A stretch of DNA of 64,000 bases from Anas platyrhynchos (lineage: Eukaryota; Chordata; Aves; Anseriformes; Anatidae): NCBI RefSeq assembly GCF_047663525.1, contig NC_092616.1, forward strand, positions 3,137,501 through 3,201,500, in the 5' to 3' direction. The translations under genes and the position numbers were made by a program. The notes under the pieces were generated by a model. That model did not search any database. It had not been told where the DNA came from and was given only the letters and a program-made list of their open reading frames with translations. Position 1 is the stretch's first letter, and each line of letters begins with the position of its first letter. Shown one piece after another: positions 20,290-32,100 of the stretch.

Positions 20290-21042
20290 TTTACAGAATC
20301 ACAGAATAGTTTGGGTATGAAAGGACCTTACAGATCATATAATTCCAACTCACCTGTCATGGGCAGGGACACCTTCCACTAGACCAGGTTGCTGAAAGCC
20401 CCATCCAAATTGGCCTTAAATGCATCAGGGGATGGGGCATCCACAGCTTCTCTGGGCAGCCTGTTCCTCACCACCCTCTGAGTAAAGAACTTCTTCCTGA
20501 TGTCTAATTTGCATCTACCCTCTTTCAGTTTAAAACCATTACCCCTAGTCCTATCACTACACTCTCTGATGAAGAGTCCCTCCCCAGCTTTCCTTTAGGT
20601 CCCTTTAGGTACTGGAAGGCCACTGTAAGGTCTCCCCGGAGCCTTCTCTTCTCCAGGCTGAACAACCCCCAACCTGTCTTCAGGGGAGAGGTGCTGCAGC
20701 CCATTGATCATCCTCATGGCCTTCCTCTGGACTCATTCTAATAGATCCGCGTCCTTGTGCTGGGGGCCCATGAGCTGAATGCAGTACTCAAAGTGTGGCC
20801 TCACCAGGGCCGACTACAGAGGGACAATCACTTCCCTGCTGCTGCTAAGCACAGTATTCCTGGTACAAGCCCGGATGCTGTCGGTCTTCTTGGCCTCCTG
20901 AGCACACTGCTGGCTCATATTCAGCCGACTATCCACCAATATCCCCAGATCCTTTTCCCCTGGGCAGCTGTCCACACACTCTTCCCCCAGCATCGCATGG
21001 GGTTGATGTGCGGAACTCAGAATATAGCCTTGTTGATCTTTT
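20290..21042 (-). repeat. CR1 LINE, 3' part, minus orientation
   Basis: Starts at its 3' end with ACAGAATCACAGAATAGTTT and continues through the reverse complement of the well-conserved CR1 3' region and part of RT ('[21 protein letters not shown]' region near 20,870-20,930). Frames are broken. It is truncated where the next CR1 begins. Confidence 0.92.
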
Positions 21043-21045
21043 TTA

Positions 21046-22912
21046 CACAGAATCTCTAGGTTGGAAGAGACCTCAAGATCATCGAGTCCAACCTCTGACC
21101 TAACACTAACAGTCCCCACTAAACCATATCCCTAAGTTCTACATCTAAACGTCTTTTGAAGACTTCCAGGGATGGTGACTCAACCACCTCCCTGGGCAGC
21201 CTGTTCCAATGTCTAACAACCCTTTCAGTAAAGAAATTCTTCCTAACATCTAACCTAAAACTCCCCTGGCGCAACTTTAGCCCATTCCCCCTCGTCCTGT
21301 CACCAGGCACATGGGAGAACAGGCCAACCCCCATCTCGCTAGAGCCTCCTTTAATATACTTATACAGAGTGATAAGGTCACCCCTGAGCCTCCTTTTCTC
21401 TAGGCTGAACAAGCCCAGCTCCTTCAGCCGCTCCTCATAGGACTTGCTCTCCAGGCCCCTCACCAGCTTCGTCGCCCTTCTCTGGACCCGCTCAAGCACC
21501 TCGATGTCCTTCTTGTAGTGAGGGGCCCAGAACTGAACACAGTACTCGAGGTGCGGCCTCACCAGAGCCGAGTACAGGGGGACGATCACCTCCCTAGCCC
21601 TGCTGGTCACAGTGTTTCTGATACAAGCCAGGATGCCGTTGGCCTTCTTGGCCACCTGAGCACACTGCTGGCTCAAATCTTCATGCAGTTGGCCTCAGCC
21701 CATGGGTACAGCCCATGGAGGGATCTGCAGATCCCTCTGCAGAGCCCTCCTACCCTTGAGTAGATCAACACTCACCCCTAACTTGATGTCATCTGCAAAC
21801 TTACTGAGGATACACCCGATCCCCTCATCCAGATCATTGATGAAGATATTGAAACAGAAGATACCGAAGAAAGATTGATGAAGATTGGAAAAGGTCTTCA
21901 TTGATGAATTCATTGAAAAGAACTGGCCTCAGTACTGAGCTCTGGGGGATGCCACTAGTGGCTGGCCTCCAACTGGATTTAGCTCCATGTACCACAACTT
22001 TTTGGTCTTGGTCACACAGCCAATTTTTAACCCAATGAAGCATATACCTCTCCAAGCCTTGAGCAGCCAGTTTCTCCAGGACAATGCTGTGGGAAACAGT
22101 TTCAAAAACCTTACTGAGGTCTAGGTAGACCACATCCACAGCCTTTCCCTTGTTCACTGAGCACATCACCTTGTTTCAGAAGGAGATCAGATTTGCCAAG
22201 CAGGACCTGGCTTTGACAAACCCATGTTGACAGGGCCTGATCACCTGGTGGTCCTGTAAGTGTTATGTGATGGTACTCAAGATAATCTGCTCCATGAGTT
22301 TCCCCAGCTCAGAGGTCAGACTGACAGGCCTGTAGTTCCCCGGATCCTCCTTGCGGCCCTTCTTGTAAATGGCCCTCACATTTGCTAGGTTCCAGTCGAC
22401 TGAGACCTCCCCTGACAGCCAGGACTGCTGATAAATGATGGAAAGCAAATTGGCAAGCACTTCAGCCAGCTCCCTCAGTACCAATGGCTGGAGCTCAAAT
22501 TGTTACCTAGACTTGAGTACATCGAAAAAGAATAGCAGTTCTCTAACCATTTCCTCATGGATTATGAGGGCTTCATTCTACCAGCTCAGGGGCTGAGTAC
22601 TAGGGGAACAACTGGTCTTGCTGTAAAACAATGAGGTAAAGAATGCACTAAATACCTCAGCCTTTTCATCATCTCTTTTAATTCTGTTTTCCCACATCCA
22701 ATAAAGGATGATGATTCTCCTTAATTCTCTCTCTCTTTTTTTTTTTTTTTCTTACGCATTTATAAAAATAAAAATAAACAAAGAAGGAAAGAAAGACAGA
22801 AACAAACAAACAAACAAACATCTTTTATTGTTCTTTAACAGTAAAAGACATATTGAGCTCCAGTTGGGCTTTGGCCCTTCTAATTTTTTTCTTTGCACAG
22901 CCTAACAACATT
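21046..22912 (-). repeat. CR1 LINE, about 1.9 kb of ORF2 plus 3' end, minus orientation
   Basis: A second CR1 in the same orientation, of a different subfamily (the 3' region reads GGTTGGAAGAGACCTCAAGA). A long RT C-terminal frame of 185 residues (21,119-21,676) starts [20 protein letters not shown]. Further RT segments follow at 21,834-22,169 ([23 protein letters not shown]) and 22,263-22,484 (ANVRAIYKKGRKEDPGNYRPVSL). Frameshifts separate them, and there are T-rich and (AAAC)n simple repeats at 22,738-22,820. Confidence 0.9.
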
Positions 22913-23399
22913 TAGGACTCAGCTTCAGAGAAAATGACAGCATACATGAGAAACGCAGAAAAAGTGGAATTGGGCAGCCTTCCATCTCCACCCTTCTGTG
23001 AGCCTGTTCTGCAGCTCCATTCAAATAGTTCCTCCTGTATTGTCCAAACTCTCCTGCAACTCCTCATCCTGCTATCTTGTGAGAGCACAGTTAGAATGAC
23101 ATATCTCCCTGCAGACGTTAACAGCTGACAGAACGGGTCATCTGTCCAGGGGAACCTTGACAAACTGCAGAATTTTCCCTAGAGAAACCTCTTGACGTTT
23201 ACAAGGAGAAGAGCCCAGTCCTGCAACGGAGGAAGAGTAACCCCACGCATCAGGGCAGACTGGGACCCTGCGGAGTGAGCAGTGTCCAGGAGGAGGAGGG
23301 CCTGGGCACCACAAGGGATGCCATACGAGCAGTGGTACTTGCTCACCAGGAACCAGGCCAGCTTCCTACAGAGCTGCCTTACGAGGAGCATGGCCACCG
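22913..23399. other. Intergenic sequence
   Basis: No gene or named repeat was recognised, apart from the start of the conserved fragment listed at 23,180-23,454. Confidence 0.35.
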
Positions 23400-23454
23400 A
23401 GAAAATCTGAGTTATCAGACTCACCTCCAATATGGTGTGACACCACTTGCACAT
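23180..23454 (-). other. Unidentified exon-like fragment (MCKWCH...)
   Basis: A minus-strand open stretch of 91 residues beginning MCKWCHTILEVSLITQ, containing hydrophobic segments and the phrase CGAQALLLLDTAHSAGSQ. A GAGGTGAGT sequence resembling a splice donor lies within it. Part of it recurs in inverted orientation at about 39,255-39,310 (CHSGSELSLITQ). I do not recognise the family. It could be an exon remnant carried in the inverted duplication, or non-coding. Confidence 0.25.
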
Positions 23455-24094
23455 GGGTGTCCCAGTGTGCAGCTCCTCGTTTTCAAGGGCATGGGATAGT
23501 GCCCAGAGAGGTTGTGCCGGAGGGGTTCAGGGCCTAAACCACCTTCCCTGTGTAGAGAGGCTGAGACACCTGGGTTTCTCTAGCCCAGTGGCATGGAGCA
23601 TCTAAGCAGAACAAAAGTAGCCCGAGACTGCCTGAAGGGTGGTTTTGGAGATGATGTAGCTTTCCTCTGTAGGGGAAAACAGTGTGAGACAGAAATAATG
23701 CCACAAAGTTGACTTCAAGATGTTGAGACTGGACAAGAAGAGAAAGAAATCCCCATCTCTGGCTACCGAAGGAAGAGCCCTGAGCAATGTGTGAAAGGAA
23801 AGGATCTCCCTTCCCAGGGGCTTGGGATCAAGGCCTGGCCCTAGTGCTTGGTGAAACACATCCAGTTTTCCTACACATCAGTGTCACCGTCACATTGCCT
23901 TTGTCTCCTTGTCCTCACTGCCTCCAAAGTTCTGCTCTAACGAGCTCCAAGGGAGGCTGTGTCAGTGCTGGCCCTCAGGGGGACACTGCAGGAAACTTGT
24001 ATCTGATTTGGACTTCTTGAGAGATTTCTTCCATTTGCTCTCAGTGCCTGAGATCTGTGGGATCATCACCAAAGTCCCCAGAGGGATGATAACA

Positions 24095-24245
24095 CTGCCT
24101 TGGGCTGGGCCTCTGCTGCTGAGCTGGGCCAGGCTCCTGGGACAGACAGAGCTCCTGGCAAGAGGGCCCTGGTGCAGAGACAGCTCTGCCCAGAAGAAGC
24201 TCATCTGCACAACGCAGCAGGGCTGGGGGCACTGCCTGCAGGCAC
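24095..24245 (+). promoter_or_regulatory. OR-upstream shared element 1, copy for OR3
   Basis: Same block as at 4760-4935, in gene orientation, about 1.3-1.5 kb 5' of OR3. It contains GGGCTGGGCCTCTGCTGCTG and CAGCTCTGCCCAGAAGAAGC. Confidence 0.5.
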
Positions 24246-24839
24246 CCAGGCAGAAAGGGATTCCAGGCAGCCTGGAGGGTGTGAGCAGAGGAGAGCTCGG
24301 TGCAGGAGAAACCTTCACAGCTCTGTCCAAGGTAAGTCTCTGGCTGCAGGACAGTGCAGGGGAGGTTCCTGGAAGGGGCTCCTGGATCCAGGACATCTCT
24401 GCCTGGTCAGGAGCTGCCAGCATGTCTCTCGTGGCTTGTGCGGTGTGGAGAAGAAGGTGCTGCAGGGCAGCTGCAGGGATGCCCAGGGCTGTGCTGCAGA
24501 ACGGGGTCCCTGCTGTGTCCCAAAGGCTGTGTGCTGGGGCAGGGCCTCTGCTGCCTGCCAGGGCTTGGGCAGGGGAAGGGCAGGGCAGGGGATGCCTGCA
24601 AAGAGAAGGCACTTTCTGCAGTCTCTGCTCTGATTTTTGAGCAGGCTCCATGTTAACAATGTGGTTGGATTTGCACAGGTGACTGAGCATCCTATTGCCT
24701 TGAACATTGAGACATAAACAGGTTAGTGACGAACCTGAGAATATCCCTTCCCTTCTCTCTGCTGATAGACTGCACCAGAGCTTTTCTGAGCTGTTCTTTT
24801 AGGACCTGCAGACAGGGAGATGTCCCCAGAGCTGTCTCC

Positions 24840-24985
24840 ATCCCCGGGAGGTGTCTGCAGGGCAGAGCTGGGCACCCAGCGGGTGGGATGGGGTCTGTGA
24901 GCATGAATGGGAGGAGACGTGGGGACAGAGAAAGAGGGGCTGGCAGGGACAGCTGAAGGCAGCAGGGACATGGGCAGGCAGTGAG
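24840..24985 (+). promoter_or_regulatory. OR-upstream shared element 2, copy for OR3
   Basis: Contains GGTGTCTGCAGGGCAGAGCT and CACCCAGCGGGTGGGATGGG, about 0.6 kb 5' of OR3 and in gene orientation. Confidence 0.4.
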
Positions 24986-25560
24986 AGGGAGCTGCTGCAG
25001 AGCATACTGTAGAGTCTTTGTTATACCTGAGACCCTTGGTCTGCCCTTGTGAATCAGCACCCTTGCCATGTACTTGTCATTGAATTCTGCACAGCTGTGC
25101 TAAAAGGGAGGCATTTCCATCTCCGCTTGGAGCTGGTACCCTCTCCTCCCAGCACAGCCCAGGTGATTTTTCAGCACAACCTCTGAGTGCAGCCATCCCT
25201 CAGCTGAAAGTACTGCAAGCACCCAGCCTTTGGGCACGAGGGGATGGACAGAGCAGCCCTCCTGGATGTGACCTCTGGCTGAGGTTTTCCCCCACAGCAA
25301 TGACATTTACCACTGCAGTGGAGCAGAAGTGGCCCACTGGGGGCTGATGGGCAGAGGTGGCTGCTGTGTACAGGACACTCAGCCAGCACAAAGAAGGGCT
25401 CCAGACAGGGAGATAGACAAAGATCCTCTTCGGAAAAGAGAATGTAAGGCTTTAATTGGGAATTAACTGAATTTTGCTCAGAGACCTTACTCTTAACACT
25501 CTCTTTCTTTATATATATTTTTGTTTCTCATTTCACAGTCTCCTTGACCAAAGGCAGCAA

Positions 25561-27377
25561 ATGCCCAACAGCAGCTCCATCACTGAGTTCCTCCTCCTGG
25601 CATTCGCAGACACACGCGAGCTGCAGCTCCTGCACTTCGCGCTCTTCCTGGGCATCTACCTGGCTGCCCTCCTGGGCAACGGCCTCATTCTCACCACCAT
25701 AGCCTGCGACCACCGCCTCCACACCCCCTTGTACTTCTTCCTCCTCAACCTCGCCCTCCTTGACCTGGGCTGCATCTCCACCACTGTCCCCAAAGCCATG
25801 GCCAATTCCCTCTGGGACACCAGGGCTATCTCCTATCAAGGATGTGCTGCCCAACTCTTTTTCGTTGCTTTCTTGGTTGGAGCAGAGTATTCCCTTCTCA
25901 CCGTCATGTCCTAAGACCGCTACATTGCCATCTGCAAGCCCCTGCACTATGGGACCCTCCTGGGCAGCAGAGCTTGTGCCCAGATGGCAGCAGCTGCCTG
26001 GGGCAGTGGCTTTCTCAATGCTATCCTGCACACAGCCAGTACATTTTCCCTGCCCCTCTGCCAAGGCAATGCCATGGACCAGTTCTTCTGTGAAATCCCC
26101 CAGATCCTCAAGCTCTCCTGCTGAGATGCCTACCTCAGGGAAGTTGTGGCACTTGTGTGTAGTGTTTCTTTAGCCTTCGGTTTGTTATAAATCGCTCAGG
26201 ATTCAAATTAGGATTAAATAAAAAAAATAGGATTTATTAAAAGAATATAAAGGAATAGAGGTAAGCAAACAGCGCTGGGTGCACCGGGAGTCTCCGCTCC
26301 ACCAGGACGCACACCAGTTACATCAAGCAGCTGATTTTTATGCACCTAGACTAATACATATTCATTACTACTTCTAAAAAAGTAGATTATTATAATTAGC
26401 TTCCGGGGTCCAGTTCCTCCTACTGGAGCATGCGCATCAGTCTCCTCTGGGGGTCTCTAGGGGTCTTTCATGCTGAAGGCTCGTAGTCTTCCTCTCACCC
26501 TTTGTACTTACTTGGCACTATTCCAAGTTTATGGAACACTCTCTGTACACTCTCCACAGGTCTTGTCTCCCAACCATCCTTCAGCTTCTTTTTCTTCCTC
26601 TTAATCTCTTGGCCCCCCCTGGCCAGATACCAAGGATCCACATAGTATCTCATAACAGTCACTAGTTGTTATCAGTTGTTCTGAAACTTCCAGACATCAA
26701 ACACAAACAGCTTTCTTATTTGACGCTTCACGAGTAATTAAAACATTCTTCCCCAGCCATTCACAGACACATCTATAGCAGTGTTAAGTTAATCTCGAAG
26801 AAGACAGGAAAAAAGGCTGTAACTGTTAGAAATAGAAGTCCGGAATAACAAAAGCAAACAGGTTCACAAATTTAAGGAGTGTTTTCTGAAGACGTGATAA
26901 ATTGACTAGAATGAGGGGGAGACTGGGACACACTGCATCTGTGGTTCAAGAATTAAACTGCCAGTGCAGGGCCCAGAGGCAGACAGGATTCAAACAGAAT
27001 TATTCTTTATGGACACGAATTTATGGACACGAATTTGAATTGTTAAAACATTCCTCACAGGTTGTTTTTTTTTCATTGTTTTCTCCTATATTCAGATCTT
27101 CAGGACCGTGTTCAGGATCCCCTCTGAGTTGGGCCAGCACAAAGCCTTTTCCACATGCCTCCCTCACCTGGCTGTGGTCTTCCTCTTTATCAGCACTGGC
27201 ATATTTGCCTACCTGAAGCCCCCTTCCATCTCCTCCCCATCAATGGATCTTATTGTGGCTGTTCTCTGCTCAGTTGTTCCTTCATCACTGAACCCCCTTA
27301 TCTACAGCATGAGGAATCAGGAGCTCAAGGATGCAGTGAGGAAATTCTATGGATACATGCTTCTTCGGAATCAATAA
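25561..27377 (+). pseudogene. Olfactory receptor family 14-like pseudogene (OR3), two stops and an LTR insertion
   Basis: The receptor frame starts MPNSSSITEF at 25,561, right after a strong splice acceptor (pyrimidine tract then TTTCACAG, AG at 25,537-25,538). It is open for 117 residues to a TAA at 25,912-25,914, replacing the tyrosine just before the DRY motif. The frame then continues (DRYIAICKPLHY) to a second stop, TGA at 26,122-26,124, in the loop before TM5. At 26,182 it is split by an 877-bp LTR. After the LTR the same frame resumes through TM6 and TM7 (NPLIYSMRN) to the natural stop at 27,375. The C-terminal end YMLLRNQ resembles OR4 (YMLLQNQ), its inverted partner. No functional receptor can be made. 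Confidence 0.95.
26183..27059 (-). mobile_element. Solo LTR inserted in OR3, minus orientation, with 4-bp target duplication
   Basis: An 877-bp block with TG at 26,183 and CA at 27,058-27,059, flanked by GGTT on both sides (26,179-26,182 and 27,060-27,063). On the minus strand it shows a TATA-like GCATAAAAATC (around 26,335-26,345) and an AATAAA signal at 26,233-26,238 in the proper order for an LTR. A 14-bp tandem duplication (TTTATGGACACGAA) lies at about 27,007-27,034. No internal retroviral sequence is present, so this is the product of LTR-LTR recombination. It is not the same family as the 10.9-kb provirus. Confidence 0.88.
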
Positions 27378-28399
27378 TGACTTTAAGTTCCCTGATAATT
27401 TCAGACACCATGAAGAGAATTTTTGTTATTATATTTCTCTATAAATATTTTCTCCAAGTTGTTTTGATTTAAATAATGTTATCCTTAACCTGTAACGTGA
27501 TATTTTTTTGATTTACAATGACCAGTCATCAAATCTACCTAAAGAAGCGGGCTTACCATGTACATAAAGACAATAAAGAAGCCATCAGGACTACATCGGT
27601 CTCAGCTGCTCTCCCATCTCCTCTGCAGCTGGAGGTGCAGCCCCAGCAAGCAGGAAGGGCTCAGGGCCCCTGCTGCTTCCCTGGAGCCATGGCCATGGCC
27701 AGCAGCAGGACATGGCCTTTTCACTGCTGCTCTCTTTTGGCTCTCCTGTGCTCTTGTATCTGTGTTAGTCTTGAGGTCTCATATGCCTTGGTGACAGTCC
27801 TGTTGTCTCTACAATGACATCCCTGTGGCTGCAGGCAGCAGCAGGCAATGTGCAGCCCTGTGTCATAGCTGGCCTACCCGCTAGCACAACAGTAACAAAA
27901 GGGGCTGCTCAGGGCAAACCCAGAACCCTGGACACCTCTTCCAAATGTTGTATCAGGAATAGAGCCAAGGGGTTGTTCCCTGCTCTTTTGTATTCTGGGG
28001 TTCATCATGGAGTGAAGGACACAGGCTGAAAGTCCCAGGGTGGTCCCTAAGGAACCAAGCACTGGGCCAAGAACTCCTTTTGTGGCAGCACATGCCCAAA
28101 TAGACAACACTGTCCCTTGAAGTGGGGCAGATGGCCAGTGCTAGGCTGGAGAGGAATATGGAGCTGCCAGGAAATGTCAGGGGATCTGCAGGGACAATGT
28201 GCTCAGTGGGAAGTGATTAGAACATCATAAAATGAGTGATCATCCAAGAAAAGGTCTGGTAAAGAAAAAGGCAAATCTGAGGAGTCCATGGGCTAACAGA
28301 GGGCTCTGCAATGCCAGAAGAGGTGGTGAAGAGCCAGCAGGCAAAGGCCCATAAGACTGCAGAGTAATTAAGGATAACCATTTTGAAGCTCCATGGGTG
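27378..28399. other. 3' flank of OR3
   Basis: No gene was recognised. Most of it is inverted-repeat sequence shared with the 3' flank of OR4. Confidence 0.4.
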
Positions 28400-29100
28400 A
28401 AATCTGGTGCAGCACTCACCTGCCCTTTGTGCCCTTAGAGACACCCCATGGCCCTGCCCAGCACTGCCCTGTGCTGCTGAGCCATCAGGGCAGATGGAAA
28501 AGGGCTCAGCAGCAGAGATCCCCACAGAGTTGAGTCTGCTCCCCACCCTGAGCAGCACAGGCAGAGGGGAGTCCTCTGGGGGTCCCAGGGCACCATATCC
28601 GTCTGGCTCTGCACAGCAGCACCGCCAGCATGGGGCCCTGAGGGGAATAAGGGGAAGGAAGAAACAACGGCCAGCACAGACACAGTACCCTGGGAAAGGC
28701 TCTCTGGGAGCAGGGATGGCCCCGGGGAAGAGCAGGGCAGCATTTCTGGGCCTGCACTGACGAGTAAAGGAGAAAGGACAAGCTCTTTGTGCAGGCATCT
28801 GCTCGGGGCAGGCTGCTCTGTGCCTGGGCCAGGTCTTTTGTGCTGGCCTGGGGAGCGGGGCTGGCCCTGCGGGGCACAGGCACTCTGTGCTGGGGATCTC
28901 CCAGGCAAGAGAGCAGGGCTCCTGCAGCTTCATGGACCTCCATTTCCTGGCACCATGGACACCTCCTTGCTCAACATATCCAACAGATAAACACGTATTG
29001 GCCACCTGCTTTCTCTTCTAGAAGAATTGGAGGCAGAATAGCAAAAGTAAGTAAAACTCACAAACTGCAAACCACAGAAAGCCTTGATGCTGTGCAAGCA

Positions 29101-32100
29101 CTGCTCAGAAAGAGCAACCACAGCTGTGGGTGACCAACACGTCTCTGATCACTTTTAAAATACACAGCACCATAGGGGCTACTCTGCAGAGAGTAACTCC
29201 GTCCCAGCCAGAGCCAGTGCAGGGCCCCTGATGGACAAGAAAGCTCCCTCTGAGCTTAGGAAGGAGCCAGGAAGGTGCTAATAAGCAGCAGGACAATTGA
29301 GAGCAAGGGGTTGTGGTGCCCAAGGCACAGAGGCACTCTGCAGGGCTGTGCTGGCCAGTGGGGAGGGCCAGGAGACAGACTTGTGAGAAGGCTGTGAGAA
29401 ACAAGGAAATGTCTCTGCCATTGCCCCAGGGCTGCAAGAAATCACTCAATGGATTCCTCTGTCAGGGCTGCGTGAACCCAGGGGACAACAGTGAATGGAG
29501 CCCACAGAACGTGACCCTGTCCAAGGTGGACTGTCCAGAGCTCAAGTGCTCAATCTGGTGTGAGCGGGCTGAAGAGAGCTCTGCAGCTCCAGGGCACACA
29601 GCAGCCCCAGCAGAAGAGTCTGGTGAGTGATTCCTTGCAGCCCTGGGGCAATGGCAATGACCCCATGAGCTGGGTCTGCCTCCCAGCCTGCCCAGCACAG
29701 CCCTGCAGAGTGCCTCTGTGCCCTGGGCACCACAACCCCTTGCTCTGCACAGCAGCACCGCCAGCTGGGGCTCGGGCTGGGGCTGGGAGAGCACTTCCCC
29801 TCAGTGTCTTCTAGGCCAGATTCAGGCACATGGCTTCTGGACGTGAGCGTGATCTTCTCTCTGAGTAAGGAGCTGAGAGACCACCTATAGGACCCTTGTC
29901 CTTACCTTTACTCTCTTGATCACCCTGATCCCTGCCCTTAATACTAGCAATAAAATGCTCTGCTTAACTCTACACAATTTCCTGACAGCCTTAAAAAAAA
30001 ACCCTAAACCAAAATACTTGCCCATACCCAAGAAAACACAGACCTGACACCACAAGCAGAACAACAAACCCTCCCACTAAACCTTTGCTTAATCTTTAAC
30101 CCAGAAAGGTGAGCTCTAGTCCCTAATCCCATACATGAACACCTAGCACCCAAAGCCCTCATTCCTGTGCATTAACTTCCTCACCTTCAACCCCTCTCCC
30201 AACCCTTAACTTGAGGTGCCTGGCCCCTTGGGTCAGGGCAGGAACCGTGAGGTTGCTGTGCAGTTACATGGCATTCAAAGGTGAATGCAAGGGGCCATGG
30301 ATCTGATCAGCTTGTGGACCACAAGGAGGAGACGGGTGGGAATGCTCTGATCAGCTCAGCTCTGCCTCAGGATCTCCTGCCCCAGCAGGAGGAATGTGAC
30401 TGTGGCAGTGACTGTGAGGTCACTTCTGTCCCTGCAGATGATAGGGCAGCAGCAGGAATGTGTCATGGAAAGGGACTCTGAGGTCACTTCTGCCTGAAGT
30501 AGCTGACATTTCACCCTTGACTTAGATCTTGGATCTGTACTTTTGGGCTGACATCTGCCAGTGCCCCTTCTAGGCCAGCAGAAGGCACCTGGTGGGCATG
30601 CTGACTGGGGGATCCCCTCTGCCTACATACCCAGGAGGACCCAGACAGAAAGAAGGCCCCGATATGGGTTGTCCTGTCCCTTCTGCTTGAGGCCATGACT
30701 GGACAGCAGGAGGCATAAGGCTTGGTTGTGTCTACACAAGAAGCTGCAAGGCCAGCAGCAGCTTCATTTCTTGGAAAATGCTTGGTGAGGTGACTTCTGT
30801 CTGGTTGGCTGACATGCTGAAAGAAGGTTGGTGGGTTGGGATACCTACTTTAGGAGGGGATTCCACCCTGATGAGGCTTTCTTTGGTTGTAGGAAAGAGC
30901 AGGAGAGAAAAAACTGCCACAAAGTGCACCTTGGAAGGTTGGCACTGGCTACGAGGAGGAAGAAATGTCCCGTAAAATGTCATGCTGTGGTGCCAGATGT
31001 CACCCAAAGAGTATCCATGATCAGACCATAGATTTGTGTTTCAAGGAACAGCTGGTGAGGGTTGACGAGACATTGGTGAAATGATGTAAATGCCGCGATG
31101 AAATCAAGGTGGTGAACAGAGATGGGTATCTGCAGACTTCAAGGAAATATGACAAAGTGTGGAACAGCATAGAAAGGCCTGCAGAGGAGAAGGTGGATGG
31201 TGGTGGCAAGAATTGAAGGCCCCAACATCCCTGACATTTTTGTCCCTTTGGCTAGAGCTTATGAGGTGTTATGTTATACTTGTTGTGATGGGGCCTCATT
31301 GCTTTCTTTCAACCCTGTGCAAAGGCTGGGAGGTGTCTTACCATTGTTCTTCTCATGGCATCACAGTACCCACCACATCCCACAGATCCCCAGGAAAAGC
31401 TCTGAGCCAGACATGGGGTACAGGATCTCCCCTTCAGTAGCTGGTGGCAGGCCTTGGCCCTTTTGCTTCATCAAAGCAAACCAAGACTTTTCTCAGCACA
31501 GTGCCTTTGCCTATCGGTAATCATGGCCTCCAGTTATCTGCTCTAACAAGTCCCTGGGGAGGCTGTCTTAGTAACAGCCCTCAATGGGGCCCATTAATAC
31601 TCCAAATCACATCAACTTTTTCTTCTGACTATACTTTCTCAAGCAATTGCATCATTCTCTTCTGAGTACCTGAGCTTCATAGACTCAGCACCAAAATACA
31701 CCAAGGAACTCATTAAAATGAAGAAACTCCTACCATGTTCTCTACAGTTTTGTTGAAGACTTCAAGACTTGTACAGCTAATTGGAGAGCTTTCCTGTTGT
31801 AGTTAAGGAGGAAGATTTCAAAAACCACCTAATAAAAAATTTCTCATCTTAAAGGATGTGTTTAGTTGAATTTTGCTGTGGAGCTTTATTCTCTAATTGA
31901 TATTGATCCAGGGTGTCTCCTTCGGAGACTTGCATGGGAAGGAAAAGCAGACACTTGAGGTCTGACACAGCATAGATAACCTTGCTCCTCACCACCACAG
32001 TCTTGCCATTTCTCCCATTGGCCACTTCTCTTTTCCTTACATTAGTCTTTTGTACCAAAGTCTGCAGCTGGATGTTACAGCTCCTTTGCAACAGCTCCTA

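Larger units (their letters stand above)
23400..29100 (+). repeat. Arm 1 of a large inverted duplication (carries OR3)
   Basis: This matches the reverse complement of 34,200-39,320. Paired landmarks are 23,790-24,090 with 38,645-38,945, shared elements 1 and 2, the OR coding sequences, 27,850-28,030 with 35,400-35,580, and 28,400-28,960 with 34,500-35,010. The arm also contains a later 877-bp LTR insertion. Arm ends are approximate. Confidence 0.7.

Noticed and set aside
24100-24633. GC-rich frames of up to about 240 codons upstream of the OR genes
   Set aside because: They lie in the duplicated flank, are open on several strands at once because of low stop-codon density, and their frames are not kept between copies.
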